From assembly GCA_026647215.1 (NCBI GenBank), contig JAPKHC010000041.1:13016-77015 (forward strand): a stretch of DNA of 64,000 nucleotides, read 5' to 3'. This DNA comes from F1-120-MAGs118 sp013360535 (GTDB taxonomy: Bacteria > Planctomycetota > UBA1135 > GCA-002686595). Positions 49,576 through 57,854 of the stretch are shown piece after piece (within the stretch, counting starts at the first letter, position 1; every line of letters starts with the position of its first letter). Both the position numbers and the translations under genes were made by a program. Under the pieces are notes generated by a model, which made no database searches, had not been told where the DNA came from, and saw only the letters and a program-made list of their open reading frames with translations.

Positions 49576-50751
49576 GTGCGACGCACCTTCCTGATCGTGC
49601 TCGACTCGCTCGGCGTCGGGGCTCTCCCGGACGCGGCGAGCTTCGGCGACACCGGCACCCACACGCTCGACCACATCGTCGACGGCGCGGGTGGCCTCGA
49701 CGTGCCCAACCTCGTGCGCCTGGGCCTCGGCCACATCCCCGGCGTGACGCGCGTGCCGCGCTCGGCCCAGCCCGCCGGCGCCTTCGGCCGCTGCGCCGAG
49801 CGGAGCCCCGGCAAGGACACCTCGACCGGCCACTGGGAAATGATGGGCTGCGTGCTCGACCGGCAGTTCCCGGTGTTCGAGCAAGGCTTCCCGCCCGAGA
49901 TCATCGACGCATTTGTCGCGCAGAGCGGCGTCCCGGGCGTGCTCTGCAACGCGCCGGCTTCGGGCACGGAGGTGCTCGAGCGCCTCGGCGACGAACACGT
50001 CCGTACGGGCAAGCCGATCGTCTACACCAGCGCCGACAGCGTCTTCCAGATCGCCTGCCACGAGCTTCACTTCGGCCTCGAGCGCCTCTACCGCTGCTGC
50101 GAGATCGCGCGTGAGATTCTCAACGCACACGGCGTCGGCCGCGTGATCGCGCGCCCGTTCGTCGGCGAGAGCGGAAGCTACAAGCGCACCTACAACCGCC
50201 GCGATTACTCGCTCAAGCCCTTCCACGAGACCGTGCTCGACCGCCTCGTGCGCGCGCGTGTGCCCGTGACCGGCGTCGGCAAGATCGAGGACATCTTCGC
50301 GGGCGTCGGAGTGCCGCGTTCGGTGCACACCGAAGGCAATCGCGACGGCATGGAGCGTGTGCTCGAGCTCGCGAAGACGCAGGATTCCGGCCTCGTTTTC
50401 TGCAACCTCGTCGACTTCGACATGCTCTACGGCCACCGCCGCGACCCCAAGGGCTACCGCCGCGCGCTGGAGGAGTTCGACGCCGACTACGCGCGCCTCG
50501 AGTCGCTCCTGCGCCCCGACGACCTCGTGCTGCTCACCGCCGACCACGGCAACGACCCTCTGTTCACGAAGACCACGGATCACACACGCGAGTACGTCCC
50601 CGTGCTCGCCGCCGGCGCCAAGGTGCGCCCCGGCGCCGCCATCGGCACGCGCTCGTCGTTTGCCGACATCGGCGCGACGGTGGAGGAATTCCTCGGCCTC
50701 GAGCCCAAGGCCCCCGGGCGATCGTTCTGGAGCGAGATCGCCGCGAGCTGA
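49576..50751 (+). CDS. deoB: Phosphopentomutase
   Basis: A 391-residue alkaline-phosphatase-superfamily enzyme that interconverts ribose-1-P (or deoxyribose-1-P) and the 5-phosphate. The GTG start gives the correct N-terminus RRTFLIVLDSLGVGALPDAASFGDTG with the metal-binding Asp in VLDS. The phospho-Thr motif is GKDTSTGHWEMMG. Further metal ligands lie in CNLVDFDMLYGHRRD, LLTADHGNDP and DHTREYVPVL, as in the family. It connects the nucleoside phosphorylases of this cluster to RpiB and DeoC. The ribosome-binding region would be inside the right arm of the 77-bp inverted repeat, so translation may be controlled by that fold. Confidence 0.97.
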   Translation: MRRTFLIVLDSLGVGALPDAASFGDTGTHTLDHIVDGAGGLDVPNLVRLGLGHIPGVTRVPRSAQPAGAFGRCAERSPGKDTSTGHWEMMGCVLDRQFPVFEQGFPPEIIDAFVAQSGVPGVLCNAPASGTEVLERLGDEHVRTGKPIVYTSADSVFQIACHELHFGLERLYRCCEIAREILNAHGVGRVIARPFVGESGSYKRTYNRRDYSLKPFHETVLDRLVRARVPVTGVGKIEDIFAGVGVPRSVHTEGNRDGMERVLELAKTQDSGLVFCNLVDFDMLYGHRRDPKGYRRALEEFDADYARLESLLRPDDLVLLTADHGNDPLFTKTTDHTREYVPVLAAGAKVRPGAAIGTRSSFADIGATVEEFLGLEPKAPGRSFWSEIAAS

Positions 50752-50803
50752 GGCCAGATCGCGCGAGGTCTGGTAGCGTGGCCTGTCCCTCAGGCTCGCT
50801 CGA

Positions 50804-53554
50804 ATGTTCGCTTCCACCGCGGCTCTCGCCTTCGCCGCCACGCTCTCGCTCGTGTCTCCGCAGGCTCCGATTTCGGAGCTGGCGGACCTTTACATGTCCG
50901 ACGAACTCGGTTGGGTTCTCTACAACGTCGGCGATCTCGACGGGGATGGACTCGATGAGCTCGCGACTGCGTGTGTGGCGTACTTCGATGAAAAGGCGTT
51001 CACGCGGAACGAGGTGAACCTCCGATCCTGGGCGCCGGGCGCGCACCACTCGCTCGCGGCTTGGTGGGTCACCAACACCCACAAGAAGAACTCGCGCAGC
51101 GGCTCCGGCGGAGCGGGCGAGTCCTTGGCGGTCCTGCTTCGGGCTGGCACGTCGCACGAGGTTGCGGTCGGAGCGCCTGGTTCCAGCGACGCCGGCGGTT
51201 CGGTGGAGACGTTTGGAGCGCCAACTCTGCGGGAACAACGTATCGCGTGGCGCAGCGACGACGCGGGCGAGGAGTTCGGAGCGGCCCTCGCCGCCTTGCC
51301 GGATCTCGACCGGGACGGACGCGCGGAGCTTGCGATCGGCGCACCGGGGCGGGATCGAGTCTTGCTCGTTTCGACCACCGACCGTGGGGTGCTTGGAGAG
51401 CTGCGCGGGCAGCACGGAACAGCGCGTTTCGGCGCAGCGCTCGCGGTGGTCGCGGGCGCGAGTTGGGCTGACGCACAGCTCGCAGTAGGCGCGCCTGAAC
51501 AAGGCGAATCGGGTGAGCGACGTGGCGCTGTTCACCTCCATCGACTCGACGACGGCCGGTTGATGAAGATGATTCACGGCGCGAGTCCGAACGAGCGTTT
51601 CGGCGCGCGGCTCCTCGCGAACGATCTCGACGGCAGCGCCACGGAGGAACTTGTAGTCGCGTCGCTCGGATACTCCGACACGAACGCGAGCGTGTGCGTC
51701 ATCGACACCACATCGTGGCGACGCTCGTGGACCCACGATCTCGGCTCGGCGGCCGCGTCCTATGGCTTGCGCATCGACACCGTCGCGGACCTCGATGGCG
51801 ACAGTTGGCGAGATGTGCTCGTCTCGTTTGAGCCCGAGGATCGCCAGCTCTGGCCGGAAGCGCTCGTGCTGTCGGGCCGCGATGGCCGCCTGATTCACGC
51901 CATTCGCAGCTACTCGCTCGAGCGCGGTCCCACCGGGCGAGTCTTCCTGCCTTCGGTGGACGGCGTGCGGCTGGGTTCGCGCGTGGGCTTCATCGGCGCG
52001 GGAGATCACGACGGCGATCGAGTCGAGGACGTGTGGCTCGCGATCCGCTCGGGCGAGCACAACCGCCCGATGTTCAGCTCGATCTCGCTGATCTCGGGCG
52101 CGCAGCTCAACGGAACGGTTTTGGAACGGACACCACTCCTCCTCCCGAGAATCATCGGGGAGCGAAGTCCCGCCGCGTGCTCCTCGCAGGCGTCGACCGT
52201 TGCCATCGCCGACTTGCCGAAGCACTTCGTCTCCGGGCGCCACGACGCCGACGACCGCGTCAGCGACTGGGACTGTCTCGAGACCGCCTATGGTCGGCAC
52301 GTCGAGGCGTTGGGCGACCTGGACGGAGACGAGAGTGACGAGATCTGGGTCTCCGGCGTTGCCCGATCTTTCAGCGGTTACGGCTCCAGGATCCTCAAGG
52401 GATCGAGCGCAAAGGCGATCGGGAAAGCTCGCAGCGGGAACTTCTTCGACGCTGTCCGAACTCCCGATCTCGACGGCGACGGCCGCGCGGACTACGCGAT
52501 CGGGGCCACGTTCGAGACGTCGCGTTTCTGCGAGATGGTCGGAGAAGTGCTGTTCCACTCTTCCGCGAATCACAAGGAAATCGAGAAGCTCAGGCACCCC
52601 GGAGGTGCGTACCAGTTTGGCTCCAGCCTCGCCTTGATCGACGACGTGGACGGTGATGGCGTCCGCGACCTCGCGGTGGGCACGCCCTCGGCGGAGGGCT
52701 GGGGATGGCCCGACGAGGACGAAGAGCCTCAGACCTGCGAAGTCTCCTTGATTTCGCTTGGTTCGCGTCGGCACGAGTTCCTGCTGACGCTCCACGGGGA
52801 TTCGACGGGCGAAGACGCCTTCGGCGCTTCGCTGGACTTCGGCGGCGACTGGAACGGCGACGGAGTGCCGGATCTCGCCGTGGGCGCGCCGTTCGACAGC
52901 TCTCAGGTGTTGCACGGTGGCGCGGTGCACGTGTACTGCGGAGCAACCTGGACGCGGCTCGAGACGTTCCGGGCGTCGAGGGAGGGCGAGCTGCTCGGCA
53001 GTCAGGTCCTCTGGGCCCCGGATCTCGACGGCGACGGGCGTGCTGAGCTAGTTGCTTCGGCGCCGGGCAAGCCTGCGGTGGAGCGAGGGCGCGTACTGGT
53101 GCTCTCCTCGTTGCACCGAGCCGTGCTCTACGAAGTCTCGAGCCCCGTCGACCACAGCGCCTTCGGCATGGCCATCGCTCTCGGCGATCTCGACGGGGAC
53201 AGATTCCCTGAACTCGTCGTGGGAGCGCCCGGCGCGTGGCGCGAGCGGCCTTGGACACCGGCGAGCGTCTCCATCCTCGAGCTCCGCTCGGGATGCGAAC
53301 TCCTCCGAATCGCCGGCGAACTGCCGGAAGACCGGCCCGCCGAGGAGATGAGCGATCCCGTCGAACCTGGCTGGCCCTACGACTTCATGCCGCTCGCGCT
53401 CCCGCGCTTCGGCATCGGCCTCACCATCGCGAAGGATCTCGACGGTGACGGCATTGGCGATCTGTGCATCGGCTCGCCGACCCACTCGGGACCGTCCGAT
53501 GAGGGCGTCGTGTACGCGCTCTCCGGTGCCGAGCTGCGCAAGCACTGGAAATGA
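50804..53554 (+). CDS. Large exported FG-GAP repeat protein
   Basis: A 916-residue protein with Sec signal peptide (MFASTAALAFAATLSLVSPQ). Almost its entire length is made of about eleven FG-GAP/integrin-alpha-like blades, each ending in D-x-D-x-D-G-x2-D-x-x-(V/I)-G-x-P: VGDLDGDGLDELA, LPDLDRDGRAELAIGAPG, TPDLDGDGRADYAIGA, IDDVDGDGVRDLAVGTPS, GGDWNGDGVPDLAVGAPF, APDLDGDGRAELVASAPG and AKDLDGDGIGDLCIGSPT. It would be a seven- or more-bladed beta-propeller that binds calcium and probably a surface ligand. It lies within the nucleoside-use cluster but no functional link is obvious. Confidence 0.9.
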   Translation: MFASTAALAFAATLSLVSPQAPISELADLYMSDELGWVLYNVGDLDGDGLDELATACVAYFDEKAFTRNEVNLRSWAPGAHHSLAAWWVTNTHKKNSRSGSGGAGESLAVLLRAGTSHEVAVGAPGSSDAGGSVETFGAPTLREQRIAWRSDDAGEEFGAALAALPDLDRDGRAELAIGAPGRDRVLLVSTTDRGVLGELRGQHGTARFGAALAVVAGASWADAQLAVGAPEQGESGERRGAVHLHRLDDGRLMKMIHGASPNERFGARLLANDLDGSATEELVVASLGYSDTNASVCVIDTTSWRRSWTHDLGSAAASYGLRIDTVADLDGDSWRDVLVSFEPEDRQLWPEALVLSGRDGRLIHAIRSYSLERGPTGRVFLPSVDGVRLGSRVGFIGAGDHDGDRVEDVWLAIRSGEHNRPMFSSISLISGAQLNGTVLERTPLLLPRIIGERSPAACSSQASTVAIADLPKHFVSGRHDADDRVSDWDCLETAYGRHVEALGDLDGDESDEIWVSGVARSFSGYGSRILKGSSAKAIGKARSGNFFDAVRTPDLDGDGRADYAIGATFETSRFCEMVGEVLFHSSANHKEIEKLRHPGGAYQFGSSLALIDDVDGDGVRDLAVGTPSAEGWGWPDEDEEPQTCEVSLISLGSRRHEFLLTLHGDSTGEDAFGASLDFGGDWNGDGVPDLAVGAPFDSSQVLHGGAVHVYCGATWTRLETFRASREGELLGSQVLWAPDLDGDGRAELVASAPGKPAVERGRVLVLSSLHRAVLYEVSSPVDHSAFGMAIALGDLDGDRFPELVVGAPGAWRERPWTPASVSILELRSGCELLRIAGELPEDRPAEEMSDPVEPGWPYDFMPLALPRFGIGLTIAKDLDGDGIGDLCIGSPTHSGPSDEGVVYALSGAELRKHWK

Positions 53555-53620
53555 CGGAGAAGAACGACGGGAACGGCTCGTGGCGCAGGCGCGCGGGGGC
53601 CTGATAGGCTCGCGCTCCGC

Positions 53621-54925
53621 ATGTCCGACACACGTTCGATCCTGGCGACGAAGCGCGATGGGCGCAGGCTTTCCACGGCGCAGATCCGCGAGTTCATCTC
53701 TGGGTATGTCGCGGGGGAGATCACGGACTATCACGCGTCGGCGCTTCTGATGGCGATCTTCATCCATGGGATGGAGGAGGCGGAGCTGGCGGAGTGGGCG
53801 CGCGCGATGCTCGAGAGCGGGCGCGTGATGAAGTTTCCGCGCATCGCGCGGCCGAAGGTCGACAAGCATTCGACGGGCGGCATCGGCGACAAGGTGTCGA
53901 TTCCGCTGGCGCCGGCGGCGGCGGCGTGCGGGCTGAGCGTGCCGATGATCTCTGGGCGCGGGCTCGGGCACACGGGCGGCACGCTCGACAAGCTCGAGGC
54001 GATTCCGGGCTTCCGCACGCAGCTTTCGGAGGCGGAGTTCGAGCGGTGCCTCGAGCGCACGGGCGTCGCGCTCGGGGGGCAGACGCCGGATCTCGTGCCG
54101 GCGGACCGCAAGCTGTATGCGCTGCGCGACGTGACGGGGCTGATCGAGTCGATCCCGCTGATCGCGAGCTCGATCATGTCCAAGAAGCTCGCGGAGGGGC
54201 TCGATGCGCTCGTGCTCGACGTCAAGTTCGGCTCGGGCGCGTTCATGGTCGAGCGCGCGCGCGGGGCGGCGCTCGCGAAGGCGATGCTCGGGCTCGCGCG
54301 CGACTTCGGCGTGAAGGCGACGGCGCTGCACACGAACATGGAGCGGCCGCTCGGTCGCGCGGCGGGACACACGAACGAGATCGAGGAAAGCTTCGATTGC
54401 CTCGAGGGAAAAGGGCCTGCGGACTTGCGCGAGCTCGTCTGCCTGCAGGGTGGCGAGATGTTGCGCCTCGCGGGGCTCGCGGCGACGACCGAGGCTGGGC
54501 ATGCACGAATCGCGAAGGCGCTCGACGACGGCAGCGCGCGCGAGCGTTTTGCGCGCGTGATCGAGGAGCAGGGCGGCGACCCGCGTTGTCTGGACGAGCG
54601 CAAGCGGCTCGCGCACGCGCCGCACGTGGCGACGGTGAAGGCCGGGCGCGACGGCGTGCTCGCGTGGCGCGACCTGCGCGCGGTGGGTTACGCGATCTGC
54701 GAGCTCGGCGGCGGGCGCAAGAAGCTCGGCGACACGATCGATCCGGGAGTCGGCCTCGAATTCCAGGTCGAGGAAGGCGCCCGCGTCACGCGTGGCGACG
54801 TGCTGATCGAGGTGCACCACGCTGGCCGCGGGCTCGACGAAGCGCTCGCGTTGCTCGCGCGCTCCTTCGAGCTCGTCGACAGCCACGTGCCCGCGCCGCT
54901 CGTGCTCGAACGATGGCACGCGTGA
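53621..54925 (+). CDS. deoA: Thymidine (pyrimidine-nucleoside) phosphorylase
   Basis: A 434-residue enzyme that splits thymidine, deoxyuridine or uridine by phosphate to deoxyribose-1-P plus base. Domain order is the family's: N-terminal helical bundle with ATKRDGRRLSTAQIREFISGY, the phosphate-binding glycine-rich part VDKHSTGGIGDKVSIPLAP, the SGRGLGHTGGTLDKLEAIPGF loop, SSIMSKKLAEGLDALVLDVKFGSGAFM, and the C-terminal PYNP domain GLEFQVEEGARVTRGDVLIEVH. Pairing with punA, deoB and deoC gives complete nucleoside catabolism. deoA versus pdp cannot be told from sequence alone, but the family is certain. Confidence 0.96.
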   Translation: MSDTRSILATKRDGRRLSTAQIREFISGYVAGEITDYHASALLMAIFIHGMEEAELAEWARAMLESGRVMKFPRIARPKVDKHSTGGIGDKVSIPLAPAAAACGLSVPMISGRGLGHTGGTLDKLEAIPGFRTQLSEAEFERCLERTGVALGGQTPDLVPADRKLYALRDVTGLIESIPLIASSIMSKKLAEGLDALVLDVKFGSGAFMVERARGAALAKAMLGLARDFGVKATALHTNMERPLGRAAGHTNEIEESFDCLEGKGPADLRELVCLQGGEMLRLAGLAATTEAGHARIAKALDDGSARERFARVIEEQGGDPRCLDERKRLAHAPHVATVKAGRDGVLAWRDLRAVGYAICELGGGRKKLGDTIDPGVGLEFQVEEGARVTRGDVLIEVHHAGRGLDEALALLARSFELVDSHVPAPLVLERWHA

Positions 54926-54997
54926 GGCTGGCGCCCGAGCTCCTTCGCGCTTGGAATGCTTGCCAGCGCGTGCCCGACACGGTGTAGTGCGGGGCGC

Positions 54998-56233
54998 ATG
55001 CTGTACCTGCGCTGCCTCGTCGGCATCCTGTTCTTCTGCGCGGCGTGCTGGGCGCTGTCGAGCGACCGGCGGCGCTTTCCGTGGCGTGTCGTCGCCGGCG
55101 GCGTCGCGCTGCAGTTCGCGATCGCGTGGGTGATCCTGCGCACGAGCGGTGGGGAGCGCTTCTTCAAGAGCGTCGCCGACGGCGTGACGAAGCTGATCTC
55201 GATGGCGATGCCCGGCGCGGAGATGGTCTTCGGCAACCTCGCCAAGCCCGACGGTCCCGCGGGGTTCGTGTTCGCCTTCGCGGGCACCGGTCTCGTCGTG
55301 ATCGTGTTCTTCTCGGCGCTGATGTCGATCCTGTACTACCTCGGGATCATGCAGGTGGTCGTGTGGGCGCTCGCGCGCGGCATGACGACGCTGCTCGGCG
55401 TTTCCGGCGCGGAATCGATGGCGATGGCGGCCAACGTGTTCATCGGGCAGAGCGAGGCGCCGCTCGTGATCAAGCCCTACATCGCGCGCATGACGCGCTC
55501 GGAGCTCGTGTCGCTGATGTGCGGCGGCTTCGCGACGATCGCGGGCTCGGTGATGGCGGTGTACATGGGGCTGCTCGGGAACGAGTACGGCCCGCACCTC
55601 CTGACGGCGTCGGTGATGAGCGCGCCCGCGGCCTTCGTGTGCGCGAAGATCCTGCAGCCGGAGACCGAGGTCTCGCAGACCGCGGGCAAGGTCGAGCTGC
55701 GCATCGAACGCGGCGCGACCAACGTGATCGAAGCCGCGTCGAACGGCACGACCGACGGCCTCAAGCTGTGGTGGAACGTGATCGCGATGCTGATCGCGTT
55801 CGTGGCGCTCGTGCACCTCGTCGACTGGATCCTCGGCGCGGTGGCTGCGGGGCTCACGCTCGGGCAGCTCTTCGGCTATGTGTTCGCGCCGGTCGCGTGG
55901 CTGATGGGAGTCGATGGCTGGCATGACTGCCAGATGTTTGGCGGCCTGCTCGGCACCAAGGTCGCGATCAACGAGTTCGTCGCTTACCAGCAGCTCGTCA
56001 ACGAAGTCCAGCCGGGCGCCGCGAGCGCGTTTGAGCACGCCCGCTCGGCAAAAATGGCCGCCTACGCGTTGTGCGGCTTCGCGAACTTCGCCTCGATCGG
56101 CATCCAGATCGGCGGCATTTCCGCGCTCGCTCCCGAGCGCAAGACCGACCTCGCGCAGCTCGCGCCGAAGGCGATGCTCGGCGGCGCGTTTGCGTCGTGG
56201 ATGACCGCGACGATCGCGGGGGTGTACCTGTGA
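54998..56233 (+). CDS. nupC: Concentrative nucleoside transporter
   Basis: A 411-residue inner-membrane carrier that imports nucleosides with H+ or Na+. I chose ATG 54998 because the preceding codons lack hydrophobic character. About ten membrane segments are seen. The CNT family core is in GVSGAESMAMAANVFIGQSEAPLVIKPYI, MTRSELVSLMCGGFATIAGSVMAVYMGLLG and the domain-2 GTKVAINEFVAYQQLV near the end. It sits between the phosphorylase genes, matching its role as substrate supplier. The stop overlaps the punA start by 4 bases (GTGA). Confidence 0.95.
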   Translation: MLYLRCLVGILFFCAACWALSSDRRRFPWRVVAGGVALQFAIAWVILRTSGGERFFKSVADGVTKLISMAMPGAEMVFGNLAKPDGPAGFVFAFAGTGLVVIVFFSALMSILYYLGIMQVVVWALARGMTTLLGVSGAESMAMAANVFIGQSEAPLVIKPYIARMTRSELVSLMCGGFATIAGSVMAVYMGLLGNEYGPHLLTASVMSAPAAFVCAKILQPETEVSQTAGKVELRIERGATNVIEAASNGTTDGLKLWWNVIAMLIAFVALVHLVDWILGAVAAGLTLGQLFGYVFAPVAWLMGVDGWHDCQMFGGLLGTKVAINEFVAYQQLVNEVQPGAASAFEHARSAKMAAYALCGFANFASIGIQIGGISALAPERKTDLAQLAPKAMLGGAFASWMTATIAGVYL

Positions 56234-57030
56234 AGCACGATTCGCAGCTCGAACGGCTCGTGGAGAGCCTCGCGAAGCATGGGGTGGGCGCCGTCGACGT
56301 CGCGTTCGTGCTCGGCTCCGGTCTCGGCGAGTTCGCCGAGCGCATCCAGCGCGCGCGCGCGATTCCGTACGCGGAGATCGACGGCCTGCCCGTGTCGGGC
56401 GTGAAGGGCCACGCGGGGCGGCTCGTGATCGGCGAGCTCGGCGGAGTGAAGGTGCTCGCGCAACAAGGGCGTGTGCACCTGTACGAAGGCTGGAGCGTGT
56501 CGGAAGTCACGCGCGCGGTGCGTGCGATCGCCAAGCGTGGTTGCCGGCGGTTCGTGCTCACGAACGCGGCGGGCGGCATTCGGCCGGAGTGGCGGCCGGG
56601 CCTGTTGATGACGATTCGCGATCACCTCAACTTGCAGGGGCGCACGCCGCTCGCGCGCGACGAGGCCGGATACGCGCGACCCTATGACGAAGGCCTGACG
56701 GCGGCGCTGCACGAGGTCGCGAAGGAGCGGGGCATCGCGCTCGAGAGCGGCGTGTACGCGGGTTTGCTTGGGCCCAGTTACGAGACGCCAGCCGAGATTC
56801 GCATGCTCGCGAAGCTGGGTGCGGACGCGGTCGGGATGAGCACCGTGGCGGAAACTCTCGCCGCGCGGGCGTGCGGTGCGCGCGTCGCCGGCATCTCGCT
56901 CATCACGAACCAGGCCGCGGGCATCAGCGGCGAGCGCCTGTCGCACGAGGAGGTCATCGCGGCCGGTCGCGAGGCCGCCGGACGCTTCTCAGACCTGCTC
57001 GAGCACGCCGCAGCCAGCCTCGCGCGCTAG
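56230..57030 (+). CDS. punA: Purine nucleoside phosphorylase
   Basis: A 266-residue class I enzyme that converts inosine, guanosine and their deoxy forms to base plus (deoxy)ribose-1-P. GTG 56230 overlaps the transporter's stop. The phosphate-binding LGSGLGEFAERI, GHAGRLVIGELGGVKVLAQQGRVHLYEG, and purine-pocket TNAAGGIRPEWRPGLLMTIRDHLN are conserved. YETPAEIRMLAKLGADAVGMSTVAE and the final SLITNQAAGISGERLSHEEV are present as in trimeric PNPs. It is coupled to nupC and followed by rpiB and deoC. Confidence 0.96.
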   Translation: MKHDSQLERLVESLAKHGVGAVDVAFVLGSGLGEFAERIQRARAIPYAEIDGLPVSGVKGHAGRLVIGELGGVKVLAQQGRVHLYEGWSVSEVTRAVRAIAKRGCRRFVLTNAAGGIRPEWRPGLLMTIRDHLNLQGRTPLARDEAGYARPYDEGLTAALHEVAKERGIALESGVYAGLLGPSYETPAEIRMLAKLGADAVGMSTVAETLAARACGARVAGISLITNQAAGISGERLSHEEVIAAGREAAGRFSDLLEHAAASLAR

Positions 57031-57044
57031 AATCCCGCGCTCCC

Positions 57045-57854
57045 ATGGCCATCGACGTCCGCGAGATCGCCCGCAAGGCGGCGAGCCGAGTGCTGTCCGA
57101 GCGCCAGCTCGCGCCGAAGTCTGCGCGCGTCGAGGCGGAGCCTGCGCAGCCGGTGCGCGTGGCCACGAAGAGCGTCTCGAGCGGTGCCACGAAGCCGCCG
57201 AAGCTTGTGCTGCCGCCGCCGGAAGCGCCCGAACGCCTGCTCGTGCTCGGCACTTGCCTCGCGGACACGCCCGATGGTGGCACGCTCAAGGTGCCCGACG
57301 ACGCGTTGCTCTCGCCGCTCGCGCTCGAAGAAGCGCACCGCCGTCGCATCACGATCCAGCGTGGCGCGCGCGACAGCGGTCGGCGCATCGCGATCGGCTG
57401 CGACCACGGCGGTTTCGCGCTCAAGGTCGACCTGCTGCGCTGGGTCGAGGCGCTCGGCTGCGTTGCGGTCGACTTCGGCACGCGCGACGAGAACGCCGTC
57501 GATTATCCCGACTTTGCGCGCGCGGTGGCGGAGGCCGTCGCGGGTGGCCAGTGCGAGCTGGGCATCGTGATCGACGGCGCCGGCATCGGCTCGGCGATCG
57601 CGGCCAACAAGGTGCCGGGCGTGCGCGCGGCGACCTGCTGCGACGTCGCGATGGCGAAGAACGCGCGCGAGCACAACTTCGCGAACGTGCTCTCGCTCGG
57701 CGGCAAGCTGGTCGCGCGCGACGTCGCGCACGAGATCGTCAAGGCGTTCCTGTCGACGGCGACCGGCGAGGCGCGGCATGCGCGGCGCGTCGCGAAGATC
57801 ACGGACATCGAGCGGCGCTACCTCAAGGGCGCGCCGGGTGGAGTGCAGGCGTGA
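57045..57854 (+). CDS. rpiB: RpiB-family isomerase with N-terminal extension
   Basis: A 269-residue protein. Residues 115-240 are an RpiB/LacAB domain (IAIGCDHGGFALKVDLLRWVEAL, IDGAGIGSAIAANKVPGVRAA, AREHNFANVLSLGG). It would isomerise ribose-5-P and ribulose-5-P. The Escherichia coli C65-G-T67-G catalytic motif is D177-G-A-G here, so the active-site Cys and Thr are replaced, while D120-H121 and H210-N211 are kept. Residues 1-19 (IDVREIARKAASRVLSE) form an amphipathic helix followed by a Pro/Ala/Lys-rich linker (20-60), then GGTLKVPDDALLSPLALEEAHRRRITIQR. That is typical of targeting peptides and small linkers in microcompartment enzymes. It precedes deoC with 4 bases of overlap. Confidence 0.88.
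   Translation: MAIDVREIARKAASRVLSERQLAPKSARVEAEPAQPVRVATKSVSSGATKPPKLVLPPPEAPERLLVLGTCLADTPDGGTLKVPDDALLSPLALEEAHRRRITIQRGARDSGRRIAIGCDHGGFALKVDLLRWVEALGCVAVDFGTRDENAVDYPDFARAVAEAVAGGQCELGIVIDGAGIGSAIAANKVPGVRAATCCDVAMAKNAREHNFANVLSLGGKLVARDVAHEIVKAFLSTATGEARHARRVAKITDIERRYLKGAPGGVQA

Noticed and set aside
53048..56038. A 996-codon minus-strand frame opposite deoA and nupC
   Set aside because: It is antisense to strongly conserved enzymes and its sequence lacks any family motif.
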